Below, one piece after another: positions 1 to 7,521 of a DNA stretch of 22,195 bases. Made by a program: the position numbers and the translations under genes. The stretch lies in the NCBI GenBank assembly GCA_958415665.1, contig CATYZK010000034.1, forward strand, positions 1-22,195. Reading direction: 5' to 3'. The stretch comes from an uncultured Collinsella sp. GTDB lineage: Bacteria; Actinomycetota; Coriobacteriia; Coriobacteriales; Coriobacteriaceae. Under the pieces are notes generated by a model, which was given only the letters and a program-made list of their open reading frames with translations, had not been told where the DNA came from and searched no databases. The first letter of the stretch is position 1. Each line of letters begins with the position of its first letter.

Positions 1-2483
1 TCGCCGATGACCTCGATGCCCTTCTTGTGCGCGTAGTTCATGAGCTCGCACCAGGCCAGGTCAAAGCGATACTGCATGTATGCCTGCAGCTCGGCCTCGT
101 CGTGGAAGCGCTTATCGTCAATCAGATGCTCGTTGTAGCGCGCGACATCGGCCGGCCAATCATGGCGCGATTCGCCTTCAAAGTACTTCTTGACGGCCAT
201 GTAGACGCAGTACTTCTCGAGCCAATCGGCGTTGCGATGTTTAAATGCGGTGTAGAGCGGGTCGGCATCCTCGCCACCGCGGGCTTTCCAGACCTTAAAG
301 TCGGCGGCCAGCTCCTCATGGCTCTCTGGCAGCAGGTCGATATTGCCCGCAAAGGCCGAAGGACCGGCGTAAGGGGAGCGGAAGAAGTCCGTCGGGTTGA
401 CGGGCAGGACCTGCCAGTAGCGCATGCCCATGGCGGCCAGATGGTCGATAAAGCGACGCGTGGGCGCGCCGATCGTGCCCGGTTTGCCGTCATCGGTCGG
501 CACCGACGTGATATGGCACACGACGCCCGCACCGTGATCGAGCGGCTCCTGCAGGCGCTGCTCGGCGTGGTGATAGATGATCGACGATCCCAGCGGATAC
601 AGGTCGAGCGTGACGGTGCCATTGTGAATCTCGCACTCGTGACCGCTAATCACATCGCTCGCACATTCGTCGAGCGCCGGAATCGTCACGCGGTGTGAAT
701 TGCGCAGGCTGCGGTTGATGATAACCGTCGCGGCCTCACCGTCTTTCCCGGTGCGCGTGTAGGCGAGTACCTCGTCGTTGAGCGCGAAGGCCTTGATATC
801 GCCGTCAACCATAAACGGCAGGGCACGGCGCACGGCCGAGGCATTTTTAAGGATGGCGAGCGTATCGAAGTCGTGCAGGTCTTCCTTCAAAGGCAACGTG
901 CGGCGATTGCCCGGATCGGTGAGGCCCTCCAGGCCGTACTCATCGCCGTAATAGATCGAGGGCACACCGGGGAAGGTCATCTGCATGAGCGTGGCGAGCC
1001 AAAAACGACTCTTAGCCAGGCCCATCGAGTTCTCGTCCAGACGCCATTTGCTGCGCTCGCACTCGGGCAGCTGCGACTCGTCGGGGCCGCCGCCGAGCAC
1101 CGAGATGATACGCGGGCGGTCGTGGCTCGACAGCAGGTTGAGCGCGCAGGACAATGCCTCGCTCGGATAGTTCTCGCGCAGGGTCTCGATATCCTCGGCT
1201 GCCTGGTAGGCGTTCTTGTAGCCCATCAAAAAGCCGATGACCATGTCGCGGAAGGGATAATCCATAGCCGAGTCGAGCTCGGAGCCTTGTAGATAGCGAC
1301 GCAGATGGCCGTAGCTGATTTTGTTGGAGGCGTCTTCCCAGACTTCGCCGAGCAACAGTGCATCAGGCTTTTCGGCAAGCACGGCCTTTTTGATTTCGGC
1401 TAGGAAATCGTCGGAAAGCTCGTCGGCCACATCCAGGCGCCAGCCATGGGCACCAGCGCGCAGCCATTTACGGATCACGCCGTCCTTGCCCAGGAGCCGC
1501 TCGCGTACCAGCTCGGAGCTCTCATTGATGGCGGGCATGTTACCCACGCCCCACCAGCAGTCGTACGAGCCGTCCTCGTGGAAATAAAACGCATCGCGCC
1601 ACGGCGAATCCTCGCTCTGCCACGCGCCCACGCCGGGGTAGTTGCCATAGCGGTTGAAATAGATGGAGTCGTCACCCGTGTGGTTAAAGACGCCGTCCAG
1701 AATGATGGAAATGCCCAGCTTCTCGGCCGCCTGACACAGCTCGGTAAAGTCCTGCTCGGTGCCCAGGATCGGGTCGATCTTGGTGTAGTCGGCCGTGTCG
1801 TAGCGGTGGTTGCTCGCGGCTTCAAAGATGGGATTGAGGTAGATCGCCGTAAAGCCCAGCTCGGCGATGCGAGGCAGGTCTTCTTGGATGCCCTTGAGCG
1901 ATCCGCCGTAGAAGTCCCAGGTCTTGATGGAGCCATCCTCGGCGCGCTCGTATACGGGCGGCTCGTTCCAGTCCTCGACCATGCGGCGCTGGATTCCGTT
2001 GCGCGGCTTTTCGATCTGAGCCAGCGTACGCTCGCGCCAGTGCTCGTCGCGGGCATAGCGATCGGGGAAGATTTGGTAGACCATGCCGAGCTCGTACCAC
2101 TCGGGTCGAACTTCGCGGTGCTTATAGACGGTAATTTGGAAGGACGGCACCTCGGCGTAGTCGTAGTTTACGCCCTCGCCGCCGGTGCGGCCCTGCGGTG
2201 CACCCAAGCGAACCTCGGGCTGGCCCTCGATATTGCAGATAAAGCTGTACCAGATAAGACAGGGCTCGGTGCACTCAAGCTCTACGGAAAATATGCCGTC
2301 GCCTTCGTGCGTCATGGGATATCGAGACTCGCCGATCTCATCGACCCAAGTGCGCAGGGTGAGCGTTGCCTGGTTGGGGTCGGCATCCTCCAAGATCACC
2401 GAGAGCGAAACGGAAGTGCCAGTGGTCACAGCACCAAACGGAGTGCGAAACTGCGGCAGGCGGCTGTTGTGTATCAATCTCAT
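1..2483 (-). CDS. GH13 alpha-glucan hydrolase fused to GH77 4-alpha-glucanotransferase (3' part cut by window start)
   Basis: The frame runs open from ATG at 2483-2481 to the left edge (827 codons seen), so its stop lies outside. Residues 1 to about 130 form a beta-sandwich-like N domain. A GH13 barrel follows: YQIFPDRY near residue 135, region I DGVFNHTGDD near 263, nucleophile Asp351 in GWRLDV, acid/base Glu380 in GEVWED, and Asp455 in SSHDRPR. After a beta domain, from about residue 650, comes a second enzyme of MalQ type: GVVCHITSVP, RYWQVLPVNPT and SPYAGPSAFAGN, the amylomaltase N-terminal signatures. The GH77 catalytic half is not in the window. The family acts on linear maltodextrins by hydrolysis and glucan transfer, in the cytoplasm because no signal peptide is seen. 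It lies just downstream of glgA but behind a terminator, with its own promoter candidate. No strong ribosome site precedes the ATG, so the start is less certain than the frame. Confidence 0.85.
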   Translation of the reverse strand, partial: MRLIHNSRLPQFRTPFGAVTTGTSVSLSVILEDADPNQATLTLRTWVDEIGESRYPMTHEGDGIFSVELECTEPCLIWYSFICNIEGQPEVRLGAPQGRTGGEGVNYDYAEVPSFQITVYKHREVRPEWYELGMVYQIFPDRYARDEHWRERTLAQIEKPRNGIQRRMVEDWNEPPVYERAEDGSIKTWDFYGGSLKGIQEDLPRIAELGFTAIYLNPIFEAASNHRYDTADYTKIDPILGTEQDFTELCQAAEKLGISIILDGVFNHTGDDSIYFNRYGNYPGVGAWQSEDSPWRDAFYFHEDGSYDCWWGVGNMPAINESSELVRERLLGKDGVIRKWLRAGAHGWRLDVADELSDDFLAEIKKAVLAEKPDALLLGEVWEDASNKISYGHLRRYLQGSELDSAMDYPFRDMVIGFLMGYKNAYQAAEDIETLRENYPSEALSCALNLLSSHDRPRIISVLGGGPDESQLPECERSKWRLDENSMGLAKSRFWLATLMQMTFPGVPSIYYGDEYGLEGLTDPGNRRTLPLKEDLHDFDTLAILKNASAVRRALPFMVDGDIKAFALNDEVLAYTRTGKDGEAATVIINRSLRNSHRVTIPALDECASDVISGHECEIHNGTVTLDLYPLGSSIIYHHAEQRLQEPLDHGAGVVCHITSVPTDDGKPGTIGAPTRRFIDHLAAMGMRYWQVLPVNPTDFFRSPYAGPSAFAGNIDLLPESHEELAADFKVWKARGGEDADPLYTAFKHRNADWLEKYCVYMAVKKYFEGESRHDWPADVARYNEHLIDDKRFHDEAELQAYMQYRFDLAWCELMNYAHKKGIEVIG

Positions 2484-2506
2484 AGTACGGTCCAGTTCAA
2501 TAGAAT

Positions 2507-2524
2507 CATGGCCTGCTGGCCATG
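2507..2524 (-). promoter_or_regulatory. Leader hairpin upstream of the GH13-GH77 gene
   Basis: CATGGCC and GGCCATG (2507-2513 and 2518-2524) form a perfect 7-bp stem with a 4-base loop. It sits 24 bases before the ATG of the GH13-GH77 gene and would lie inside its mRNA leader. There is no T tract on the minus strand after it, so it is not a terminator. It could affect mRNA stability or translation; the role is inference. Confidence 0.4.
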
Positions 2525-2544
2525 GGCTTTACGCACAGGATGTA

Positions 2545-2573
2545 AGTATATCTGTTGTACACAGGCTGTATAA
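2545..2573 (-). promoter_or_regulatory. Candidate promoter of the GH13-GH77 gene
   Basis: On the minus strand TATACT (2550-2545) matches the -10 consensus at five of six bases. The -35 region about 17 bases upstream (TTATAC) is poor. A promoter here would start transcription near 2538 and give a leader of about 55 bases. A weak -35 together with upstream repeats at 2581-2625 would fit an activated promoter, but that is inference. Confidence 0.35.
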
Positions 2574-2580
2574 ACAACAT

Positions 2581-2625
2581 CCGTTTACCATCGGCGAACG
2601 GTTGTCCTAGAAAATCGTTTTACCA
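2581..2625 (-). promoter_or_regulatory. Two TGGTAAA(A)CG operator-like sites upstream of the GH13-GH77 gene
   Basis: On the minus strand TGGTAAACGG (2590-2581) and TGGTAAAACG (2625-2616) are direct repeats with centres 35 bp apart. The same motif occurs four times in the glgB/HAD control region (12548-12635). The core GTAAAACG with following T-rich bases resembles a LacI-family half operator. Shared binding by a glycogen or maltodextrin regulator is inferred; no regulator gene lies in the window. Confidence 0.4.
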
Positions 2626-2632
2626 CTACCTA

Positions 2633-2662
2633 CGGAGAAGGGGCGCCCGGTTGGAGCGCCCC
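2633..2662 (-). terminator. Probable terminator after glgA
   Basis: GGGGCGC (2640-2646) and GCGCCCC (2656-2662) form a perfect 7-bp GC stem with a 9-base loop, 36 bases past the glgA stop. On the minus strand it is followed by a short pyrimidine run (CTTCTCC) rather than a pure T tract, so termination may be partial. Confidence 0.55.
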
Positions 2663-2698
2663 TTGCTAAGGGTTTGATGAGGTTTTGGATCGTCTGGA

Positions 2699-5044
2699 TT
2701 AGCGACGCTTGCGGGTGGCCGTAGCCTTGCGGACGGAGGTCTTCTTGGTCGGAGCCTTTTCCTCGGTCGAAGTGGCGGGGGAGACCGGGGCCTTCTTGGC
2801 AGGCTCGGCTTTAGGCTCGGCCTTTGTCGTAGCCTTCGGAGCGGTCTTGACCTCAGCGGGCTTCGGTGCCGGCTTGGCCTTTACTGCGGGCTTGGGCTCC
2901 TCTTTGACAGCGGCGGCCTTAGCCTCTGCCTTGGGAGCGGCAGCCTTGGCCGTGGTCTTTTTGGCCGTCATCGTTGCGCGCTTGCGCGTGGTGGTCTTGG
3001 CGGTCGGCTTGGCCTCGACAGCTGCCTCGGCCTTGGGCTCGGCGGCTGCCTCCTCGACCTTGACGGCAGGCTTTGTGGCAGCCTTCGGAGCGGCCTTGGT
3101 CGCAGTAGCCTTAGCGGCCGTCGACTTCGTTGCCGTGGTCTTCTTGGCAGCTGTTGCCTTCTTGGCGGTCGTGGTCGTCTTCTTGGCAGTGGTCTTTGCC
3201 GGAGCCTTGACGGCGGGCTTGGCCTCGACGGCGGCTTCAGCCTTTGCCTCGGGAGCGGCCTCGGCCTCAGCAGCCTTCTTGGCAGCGGCGGTCGTGCGCT
3301 TGCGCGTGGTCGTTGTCTTGGCAGCGGTGGTCTTGCTCGCGGTCGCGGTCTTGCTCGCAGCGGCCTTCGTGGTCGTGGCCTTCTTAGCCGTCGTCTTACG
3401 AGTCGCGGTCTTCTTAGCTGCGGGCTTTGCAGCTGGCTTGACCTCGGCCTCTGCCTCAGGAGCAACCTCAGCCTTCACCTCAGGCTCGGCCTTTGCGGGC
3501 TCGGCCTCAACCGGCTCCTCAGCGGCCACCGGCTCAGCAACAACCTCGGGCTCGTCGACAACAGCCGCCGGCCTCTCAATCTCCGGGTGCATAAAGAAAT
3601 ACAGGTCCAGATACTTGTCGGCCGAGCGCGTCCAGCTAAAGTCCTGGCTCATGGCCTGCGTGACCAGCTGGTTCCAGGCATCGCGGTTATCCCAGAACAG
3701 ACGCGCCGCGCGGAACACGGCGTCGCCCATCTCGTCGCCGTTAAAGTTGCTAAACGAGAATCCCGTGCCCTCGCCGGTAAACTCGTTATATGGGATCACG
3801 GTGTCCTTCAGGCCACCGGTCTCGCGCACGATGGGCAGGGTGCCGTAGCGCATGGCAATGATCTGCGACAGGCCGCAGGGCTCAAACTTCGAAGGCATCA
3901 GGAACATATCGGCGGCGGCATACATGCGCTGCGACAGCGCCGGATCGAACTCGATGCGCGCGGCCATGGTGCCGGGGTACTTGTCCTGGAAGTAGCGCAG
4001 GCCGTCCTCGTAGTCGCGGTCGCCGGTGCCCAGCACCGCCACCTGCACGCCGCCGGCCAGAATGCGGTCGAGCGCGTACGTGACCAGGTCCATGCCCTTC
4101 TGGCGCGTCAGACGCGTGACCATCACCATGAGCGGACGGTCGTCGCGAACCTCGAGCCCCAGCTCTTCCTGCAGCTTGGCCTTGCACACGGCCTTGCCGG
4201 AACGGTCATCAACCGTGTAGTTGGCGGCAATGCGCTTGTCGGTCGCCGGGTCAAAGCCCGCGACGTCGATGCCATTCAAAATGCCCTGCAGCGCATAGGA
4301 GCGCTCGCGCAGCACGCCGTCCAGGCCCTCGCCAAACTCGGGCGTCTGGATCTCGTTGGCATAGGTGGGGCTCACCGTAGTGATGGCGTCGGCATAGCGC
4401 AGCGCGCCCAGCATGTAGTTGATGCTGCAGGCGTCGCAACGCAGCTGCGAGGCGGCCGCGGGAATATGCGCCACGCCCAGGATGTCCTCCATCACGGTGT
4501 CGCTAAACTGACCCTGGAACGCCACGTTGTGGATCGAGAACACGGTCTTGACGCGGTCATACAGCGGCAGGCCCTGGTAGAACTCGCGCAAGAACACGGG
4601 CGCCAGTGCCGTCTGCCAGTCGTTGCAGTGCAGGATGTCGCACTCAAAACCGGCCGGCAGGTGCTGCAGGCTCTCGGTGATGGCCTTGGAGAAGAACGCG
4701 AAGCGCTCGCCGTCGTCAAAGAAGCCGTACGGATAGTCGCGCGCAAAATAGCGCTCGTTGTCGATGAACATATAGGTGACGCCGTCGTGCTCGAGCTTCT
4801 CGAGCCCGCAGTACTCGTTGCGCCAGCCCAGGCTCACGTAAAAGTCGGAGAAGTGCTCCATCTGCGCCTTGTACTCATCCTTGATGGTGGCGTACTTGGG
4901 CACCATCACGATGACCTCGGCGCCGGCGCGCACAAGCGCCGCAGGCAGCGAGCCCGCCACGTCACCCAGGCCACCGGTTTTAACAAACGGTGCGCACTCG
5001 GCCGAGGCAAACACGATCTGCATCTTTTTGCTGGAATCTGCCAT
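2699..5044 (-). CDS. glgA: Glycogen synthase GlgA (GT5) with a long Lys/Ala-rich C-terminal tail
   Basis: GlgA transfers glucose from ADP-glucose to the non-reducing end of an alpha-1,4-glucan. The GT5 fold fills roughly residues 8-485: KTGGL at 22-26 (ADP-glucose loop), HCNDWQTAL, SIHNVAFQG, VSPTYANEI, GILNGID, VTRLTRQKG and FEPCGLSQ, with GGLKDTV closing the C-terminal lobe. Ordinary GlgA stops near 480 residues; here about 290 more follow, made almost only of A, K, T, P, E and R. ATG at 5044 is chosen over the in-frame ATG at 5056 because GGGAGA lies five bases before it. It is the last gene of the operon, 90 bases after glgD, with a strong hairpin in the gap. The tail resembles histone H1-like tails of actinobacterial DNA-binding proteins; its job here is unknown. 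Confidence 0.93.
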   Translation of the reverse strand: MADSSKKMQIVFASAECAPFVKTGGLGDVAGSLPAALVRAGAEVIVMVPKYATIKDEYKAQMEHFSDFYVSLGWRNEYCGLEKLEHDGVTYMFIDNERYFARDYPYGFFDDGERFAFFSKAITESLQHLPAGFECDILHCNDWQTALAPVFLREFYQGLPLYDRVKTVFSIHNVAFQGQFSDTVMEDILGVAHIPAAASQLRCDACSINYMLGALRYADAITTVSPTYANEIQTPEFGEGLDGVLRERSYALQGILNGIDVAGFDPATDKRIAANYTVDDRSGKAVCKAKLQEELGLEVRDDRPLMVMVTRLTRQKGMDLVTYALDRILAGGVQVAVLGTGDRDYEDGLRYFQDKYPGTMAARIEFDPALSQRMYAAADMFLMPSKFEPCGLSQIIAMRYGTLPIVRETGGLKDTVIPYNEFTGEGTGFSFSNFNGDEMGDAVFRAARLFWDNRDAWNQLVTQAMSQDFSWTRSADKYLDLYFFMHPEIERPAAVVDEPEVVAEPVAAEEPVEAEPAKAEPEVKAEVAPEAEAEVKPAAKPAAKKTATRKTTAKKATTTKAAASKTATASKTTAAKTTTTRKRTTAAAKKAAEAEAAPEAKAEAAVEAKPAVKAPAKTTAKKTTTTAKKATAAKKTTATKSTAAKATATKAAPKAATKPAVKVEEAAAEPKAEAAVEAKPTAKTTTRKRATMTAKKTTAKAAAPKAEAKAAAVKEEPKPAVKAKPAPKPAEVKTAPKATTKAEPKAEPAKKAPVSPATSTEEKAPTKKTSVRKATATRKRR
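2702..3565 (-). repeat. Low-complexity region encoding the GlgA histone-H1-like tail
   Basis: The last third of glgA codes for alternating acidic (EPEV, AEPV) and basic (AKKTT, TRKRT) blocks. Near-copies include AEAAVEAKP, seen twice, and TTTRKR, seen twice. At DNA level a 15-base identity (2978-2992 and 3296-3310) marks two TTTRKR copies, which fits growth by internal duplication. Tract length probably varies between strains; that is inference. Confidence 0.7.
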
Positions 5045-5067
5045 ATTGTCTCCCATGTTGCAATTCG

Positions 5068-5103
5068 AGAATAGCCGCCTGGCGCTAACCGGGCGGCTAT
5101 TCT
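5068..5103 (-). promoter_or_regulatory. 12-bp hairpin between glgD and glgA
   Basis: AGAATAGCCGCC (5068-5079) and GGCGGCTATTCT (5092-5103) form a perfect 12-bp stem with a 12-base loop. It lies 31 bases past the glgD stop and 23 bases before the glgA ATG at 5044. It has no T run on the minus strand, so it may act as an mRNA stability or partial attenuation element that sets GlgA level. Confidence 0.55.
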
Positions 5104-5134
5104 ACATGTTACGAGCGATGTTGCGGTGCCAACG

Positions 5135-6262
5135 TTAACGTACGACGGTGGTATCAGAAGTTAACGGAGCCTTGCCTAGCACCAGGATGTTCTCGGGCGT
5201 GCCGCGAAGCTCGGTGTTGGTGGGAACCACGTTGTTCTTGTCCAGAATGGCATTCTCAACACGGGCGCCGCTCTTGATGACGCAGCTCTGGTTGATGATC
5301 GAGTTGGTCACCGAAGCGCCTTCCTCAACCACAACTCCGCGCGACAGGATCGAGTTGCGCACGGTGCCCTTGATGATGCAACCGGCCGAGATGATCGAGT
5401 TGCACGCGTGGCTGCCGGTCGCATAGCGCGAAGGCGGCACGTCGTGAGCCTTGGTCAGGATCGGGCGCTCGGGATCGAAGAGCTGGTCGGCCACGGTCTG
5501 GTCGAGCAGGTCCATGCTGCGGCGATACAGCGACTTCTCGCTAAACACGCCCACGACCTCGCCCTTGTACTCGTAGCTGCACACGTCGATGTTGCCAAAG
5601 TCGCCCTGGAGTGCCTCGAGCAGGTCCAGATAGTCGGCGGCCTGGTAGTGGTCGATAATCTCGAGCAGCGTCTCGCGGTTGACGATGCAGCAGTCCATAG
5701 AGGCGTTGTCGCCGTACACGACGCCGGCGCTCACGCCCGTCAGGCGGCCGTTCTCGTTAATCTCGAGCTTGGTCTCGTCATCGACGTTGCGCGTGGCCTT
5801 GCAGTACACCACGGTCATCTGGGCACCGGAGTTCTCGTGCGCCTCGATGATGGTGTTGAGGTCCATGTTAAAGATGATGTTGGTGCCCATCATCACGACA
5901 TAGGGTTTGTCCGAGCGCTGGAACAGCGTCTTGTTGGAGATGATGTCGCGCAGCAGGAAGCGCATGCCGCCCTTGGTGGTGCCATACGCGTTGCCGGGCA
6001 CCATGAACAGGCCGCCCTTCTTGCGGTCCAGGCCCCAGTCCTTGCCTGAGCCCACGTGGTCGATCAGCGAGCGGTAGTTGCCCGGCATGACGACGCCGAC
6101 GGTCTTGATGCCGGCATTCATCATGTTGGACAGCGGAAAGTCGATCAGGCGGTAGCGGCCCAAAAACGGGACGGACGCGATGGGGCGGTCCTTGAGCAGC
6201 ACGCTGCCGTAGGTCGAAGAGTAGTTAGCGGTGATGTAACCGATGGCCTTGCGATTGATCAT
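5135..6262 (-). CDS. glgD: GlgD, non-catalytic partner of ADP-glucose pyrophosphorylase
   Basis: The protein (375 residues) is a GlgC paralogue: a nucleotidyltransferase-like domain (RYRLIDFPLSN, DHVGSGKDWGLDR) followed by a left-handed beta-helix of NSII and NSIL repeats. The Gly-rich loop of catalytic GlgC (GGQGSRL) is absent; the N-terminus reads AIGYITANYSSTYGS. The GDHLYRMDY signature is also degraded, to GTNIIFNMD. In Firmicutes such GlgD proteins form a heterotetramer with GlgC and alter its activity, so the same is expected here. ATG at 6262 is chosen over the in-frame ATG at 6301 because AAGGGGGA, inside the end of glgC, lies eight bases upstream and the family starts at this point. 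Only four bases separate it from glgC, which points to translational coupling and matched dosage. Confidence 0.9.
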   Translation of the reverse strand: MINRKAIGYITANYSSTYGSVLLKDRPIASVPFLGRYRLIDFPLSNMMNAGIKTVGVVMPGNYRSLIDHVGSGKDWGLDRKKGGLFMVPGNAYGTTKGGMRFLLRDIISNKTLFQRSDKPYVVMMGTNIIFNMDLNTIIEAHENSGAQMTVVYCKATRNVDDETKLEINENGRLTGVSAGVVYGDNASMDCCIVNRETLLEIIDHYQAADYLDLLEALQGDFGNIDVCSYEYKGEVVGVFSEKSLYRRSMDLLDQTVADQLFDPERPILTKAHDVPPSRYATGSHACNSIISAGCIIKGTVRNSILSRGVVVEEGASVTNSIINQSCVIKSGARVENAILDKNNVVPTNTELRGTPENILVLGKAPLTSDTTVVR

Positions 6263-6266
6263 CGGA

Positions 6267-7415
6267 TCATTCCCCCTTCCCGATAACGACGTCATTTCCA
6301 ACGACGGCCGTATCCTTGGTGGTATCGACAGAGCCGAGCTTCACGCCCTCTTCGACCGTGGAGTTCTCGCCCAAAATTGCGCGGCAGATGTGCGCGCCGC
6401 TCTTAACGTGCGCACCCGGCAGCAGCACGGAGTCCTCAACCACGGCGCGCTCCTCGATGATGACATCGGTCGAAAGGATCGAGTGGCGAGCGGTGCCGTA
6501 GATCTTGCAGCCGTTGGAGACCAGGCAGTCGTCCAGGCGGCCGTCCGGGCCAATGTAGTGCGGCGGACGCGTGGTGATGTTGGACATGATGGGGAAGTTC
6601 TTGTCAAACAGATCGAACTCGGGGTTGTTGCCCAGCAGGTCCATCGAGGTCTCATGGAAGCTGGCGATGGTGCCGACGTCCTTCCAGAAGCCGTGGAACT
6701 CGTAGCTGTACAGACGCTTGTTTTCGCCGAGCAGCTTGGGGATGATGTCCTTGCCAAAGTCGTGGCTTGAGCGCTGGTCCAGAGCGTCCTCCTCGAGCGC
6801 CTCGATCAGCACGTCGGCCGAGAAGATGTAGATGCCCATGGATGCGAGGTTCGAATCGGGCTTCTCGGGCTTCTCGGTAAACTTGGTGATGCGGCCGTCC
6901 TCGGGGTCGGTGGTCAGGATGCCAAAGCGGCTGGCCTCCTCCCACGGCACGGGCATAACGCTCACCGTAAGATCGGCATTGTTCTCAATGTGTGTCTTGA
7001 GCATCTTGCGGTAATCCATGCGATACAGGTGGTCGCCGGAAAGAATCAGGACGTACTTGGGGTCGTTGGCCTTGATGTAGTCGAGGTTCTGCGTAATGGC
7101 GTCGGCCGTACCCGCATACCAGGCGCCGCCGGTCTGCGTCTCGTACGGCGGCAGGATCGACACGCCGCCGTCACGGCTGTCCAGATCCCAAGCCTCGCCG
7201 GAGCCCACATAGGCATGCAGCAGGTAGGGACGATATTGCGTCAGAACGCCCACCGTGTCGATGCCCGAGTTGGAGCAGTTGGAGAGCGAAAAGTCGATAA
7301 TGCGGAACTTGCCACCAAAGCTAACCGCCGGCTTAGCGATCTTTTGGGTGAGTGCCCCCAATCGGCTGCCCTGTCCTCCTGCGAGGAGCATCGCGATGCA
7401 TTCTTTCTTACTCAT
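6267..7415 (-). CDS. glgC: Glucose-1-phosphate adenylyltransferase GlgC
   Basis: GlgC makes ADP-glucose and pyrophosphate from glucose-1-phosphate and ATP, the committed step of bacterial glycogen synthesis. Visible signatures are GGQGSRL (residues 13-19), KPAV from Lys28, YVGSGEAWDLD, YAGTADA, LSGDHLYRMDY, FTEKPEKP and HDFGKDIIP, then a C-terminal beta-helix domain with repeated hexapeptide turns. Length (382) is typical. The ATG at 7415 is supported by AGAAGGAG seven bases upstream. It follows glgP by 106 bases that hold a hairpin, and is nearly fused to glgD. All catalytic motifs are intact, so GlgC is the active subunit of the pair. Confidence 0.96.
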   Translation of the reverse strand: MSKKECIAMLLAGGQGSRLGALTQKIAKPAVSFGGKFRIIDFSLSNCSNSGIDTVGVLTQYRPYLLHAYVGSGEAWDLDSRDGGVSILPPYETQTGGAWYAGTADAITQNLDYIKANDPKYVLILSGDHLYRMDYRKMLKTHIENNADLTVSVMPVPWEEASRFGILTTDPEDGRITKFTEKPEKPDSNLASMGIYIFSADVLIEALEEDALDQRSSHDFGKDIIPKLLGENKRLYSYEFHGFWKDVGTIASFHETSMDLLGNNPEFDLFDKNFPIMSNITTRPPHYIGPDGRLDDCLVSNGCKIYGTARHSILSTDVIIEERAVVEDSVLLPGAHVKSGAHICRAILGENSTVEEGVKLGSVDTTKDTAVVGNDVVIGKGE

Positions 7416-7455
7416 CGATTTCTCCTTCTGTCATCGATGTTCCTAAACCCATTAG

Positions 7456-7486
7456 CGACGGGCACGGCGCTCGGTCGCGCCCGTCG
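7456..7486 (-). promoter_or_regulatory. Hairpin between glgP and glgC
   Basis: CGACGGGC (7456-7463) and GCCCGTCG (7479-7486) form a perfect 8-bp stem with a 15-base loop that can pair further through GCG/CGC. It sits 35 bases past the glgP stop. No T tract follows on the minus strand, so a role in mRNA processing or stability is more likely than full termination. Confidence 0.5.
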
Positions 7487-7521
7487 AGTAATGCCGTGCG
7501 GCAAAGGGAGCTCGCGCGCCT

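Noticed and set aside
2702..3565. CRISPR-like or tandem repeat array in the repetitive 2.7-3.6 kb stretch
   Set aside because: The repetition follows an open frame with biased amino-acid use; there are no regular direct repeats with unique spacers.
2709..3848. Ala/Val-rich hydrophobic frame on the plus strand that could look like a membrane protein
   Set aside because: It is the complement of the Lys/Ala-rich GlgA tail; the bias follows from the reverse-strand codons.
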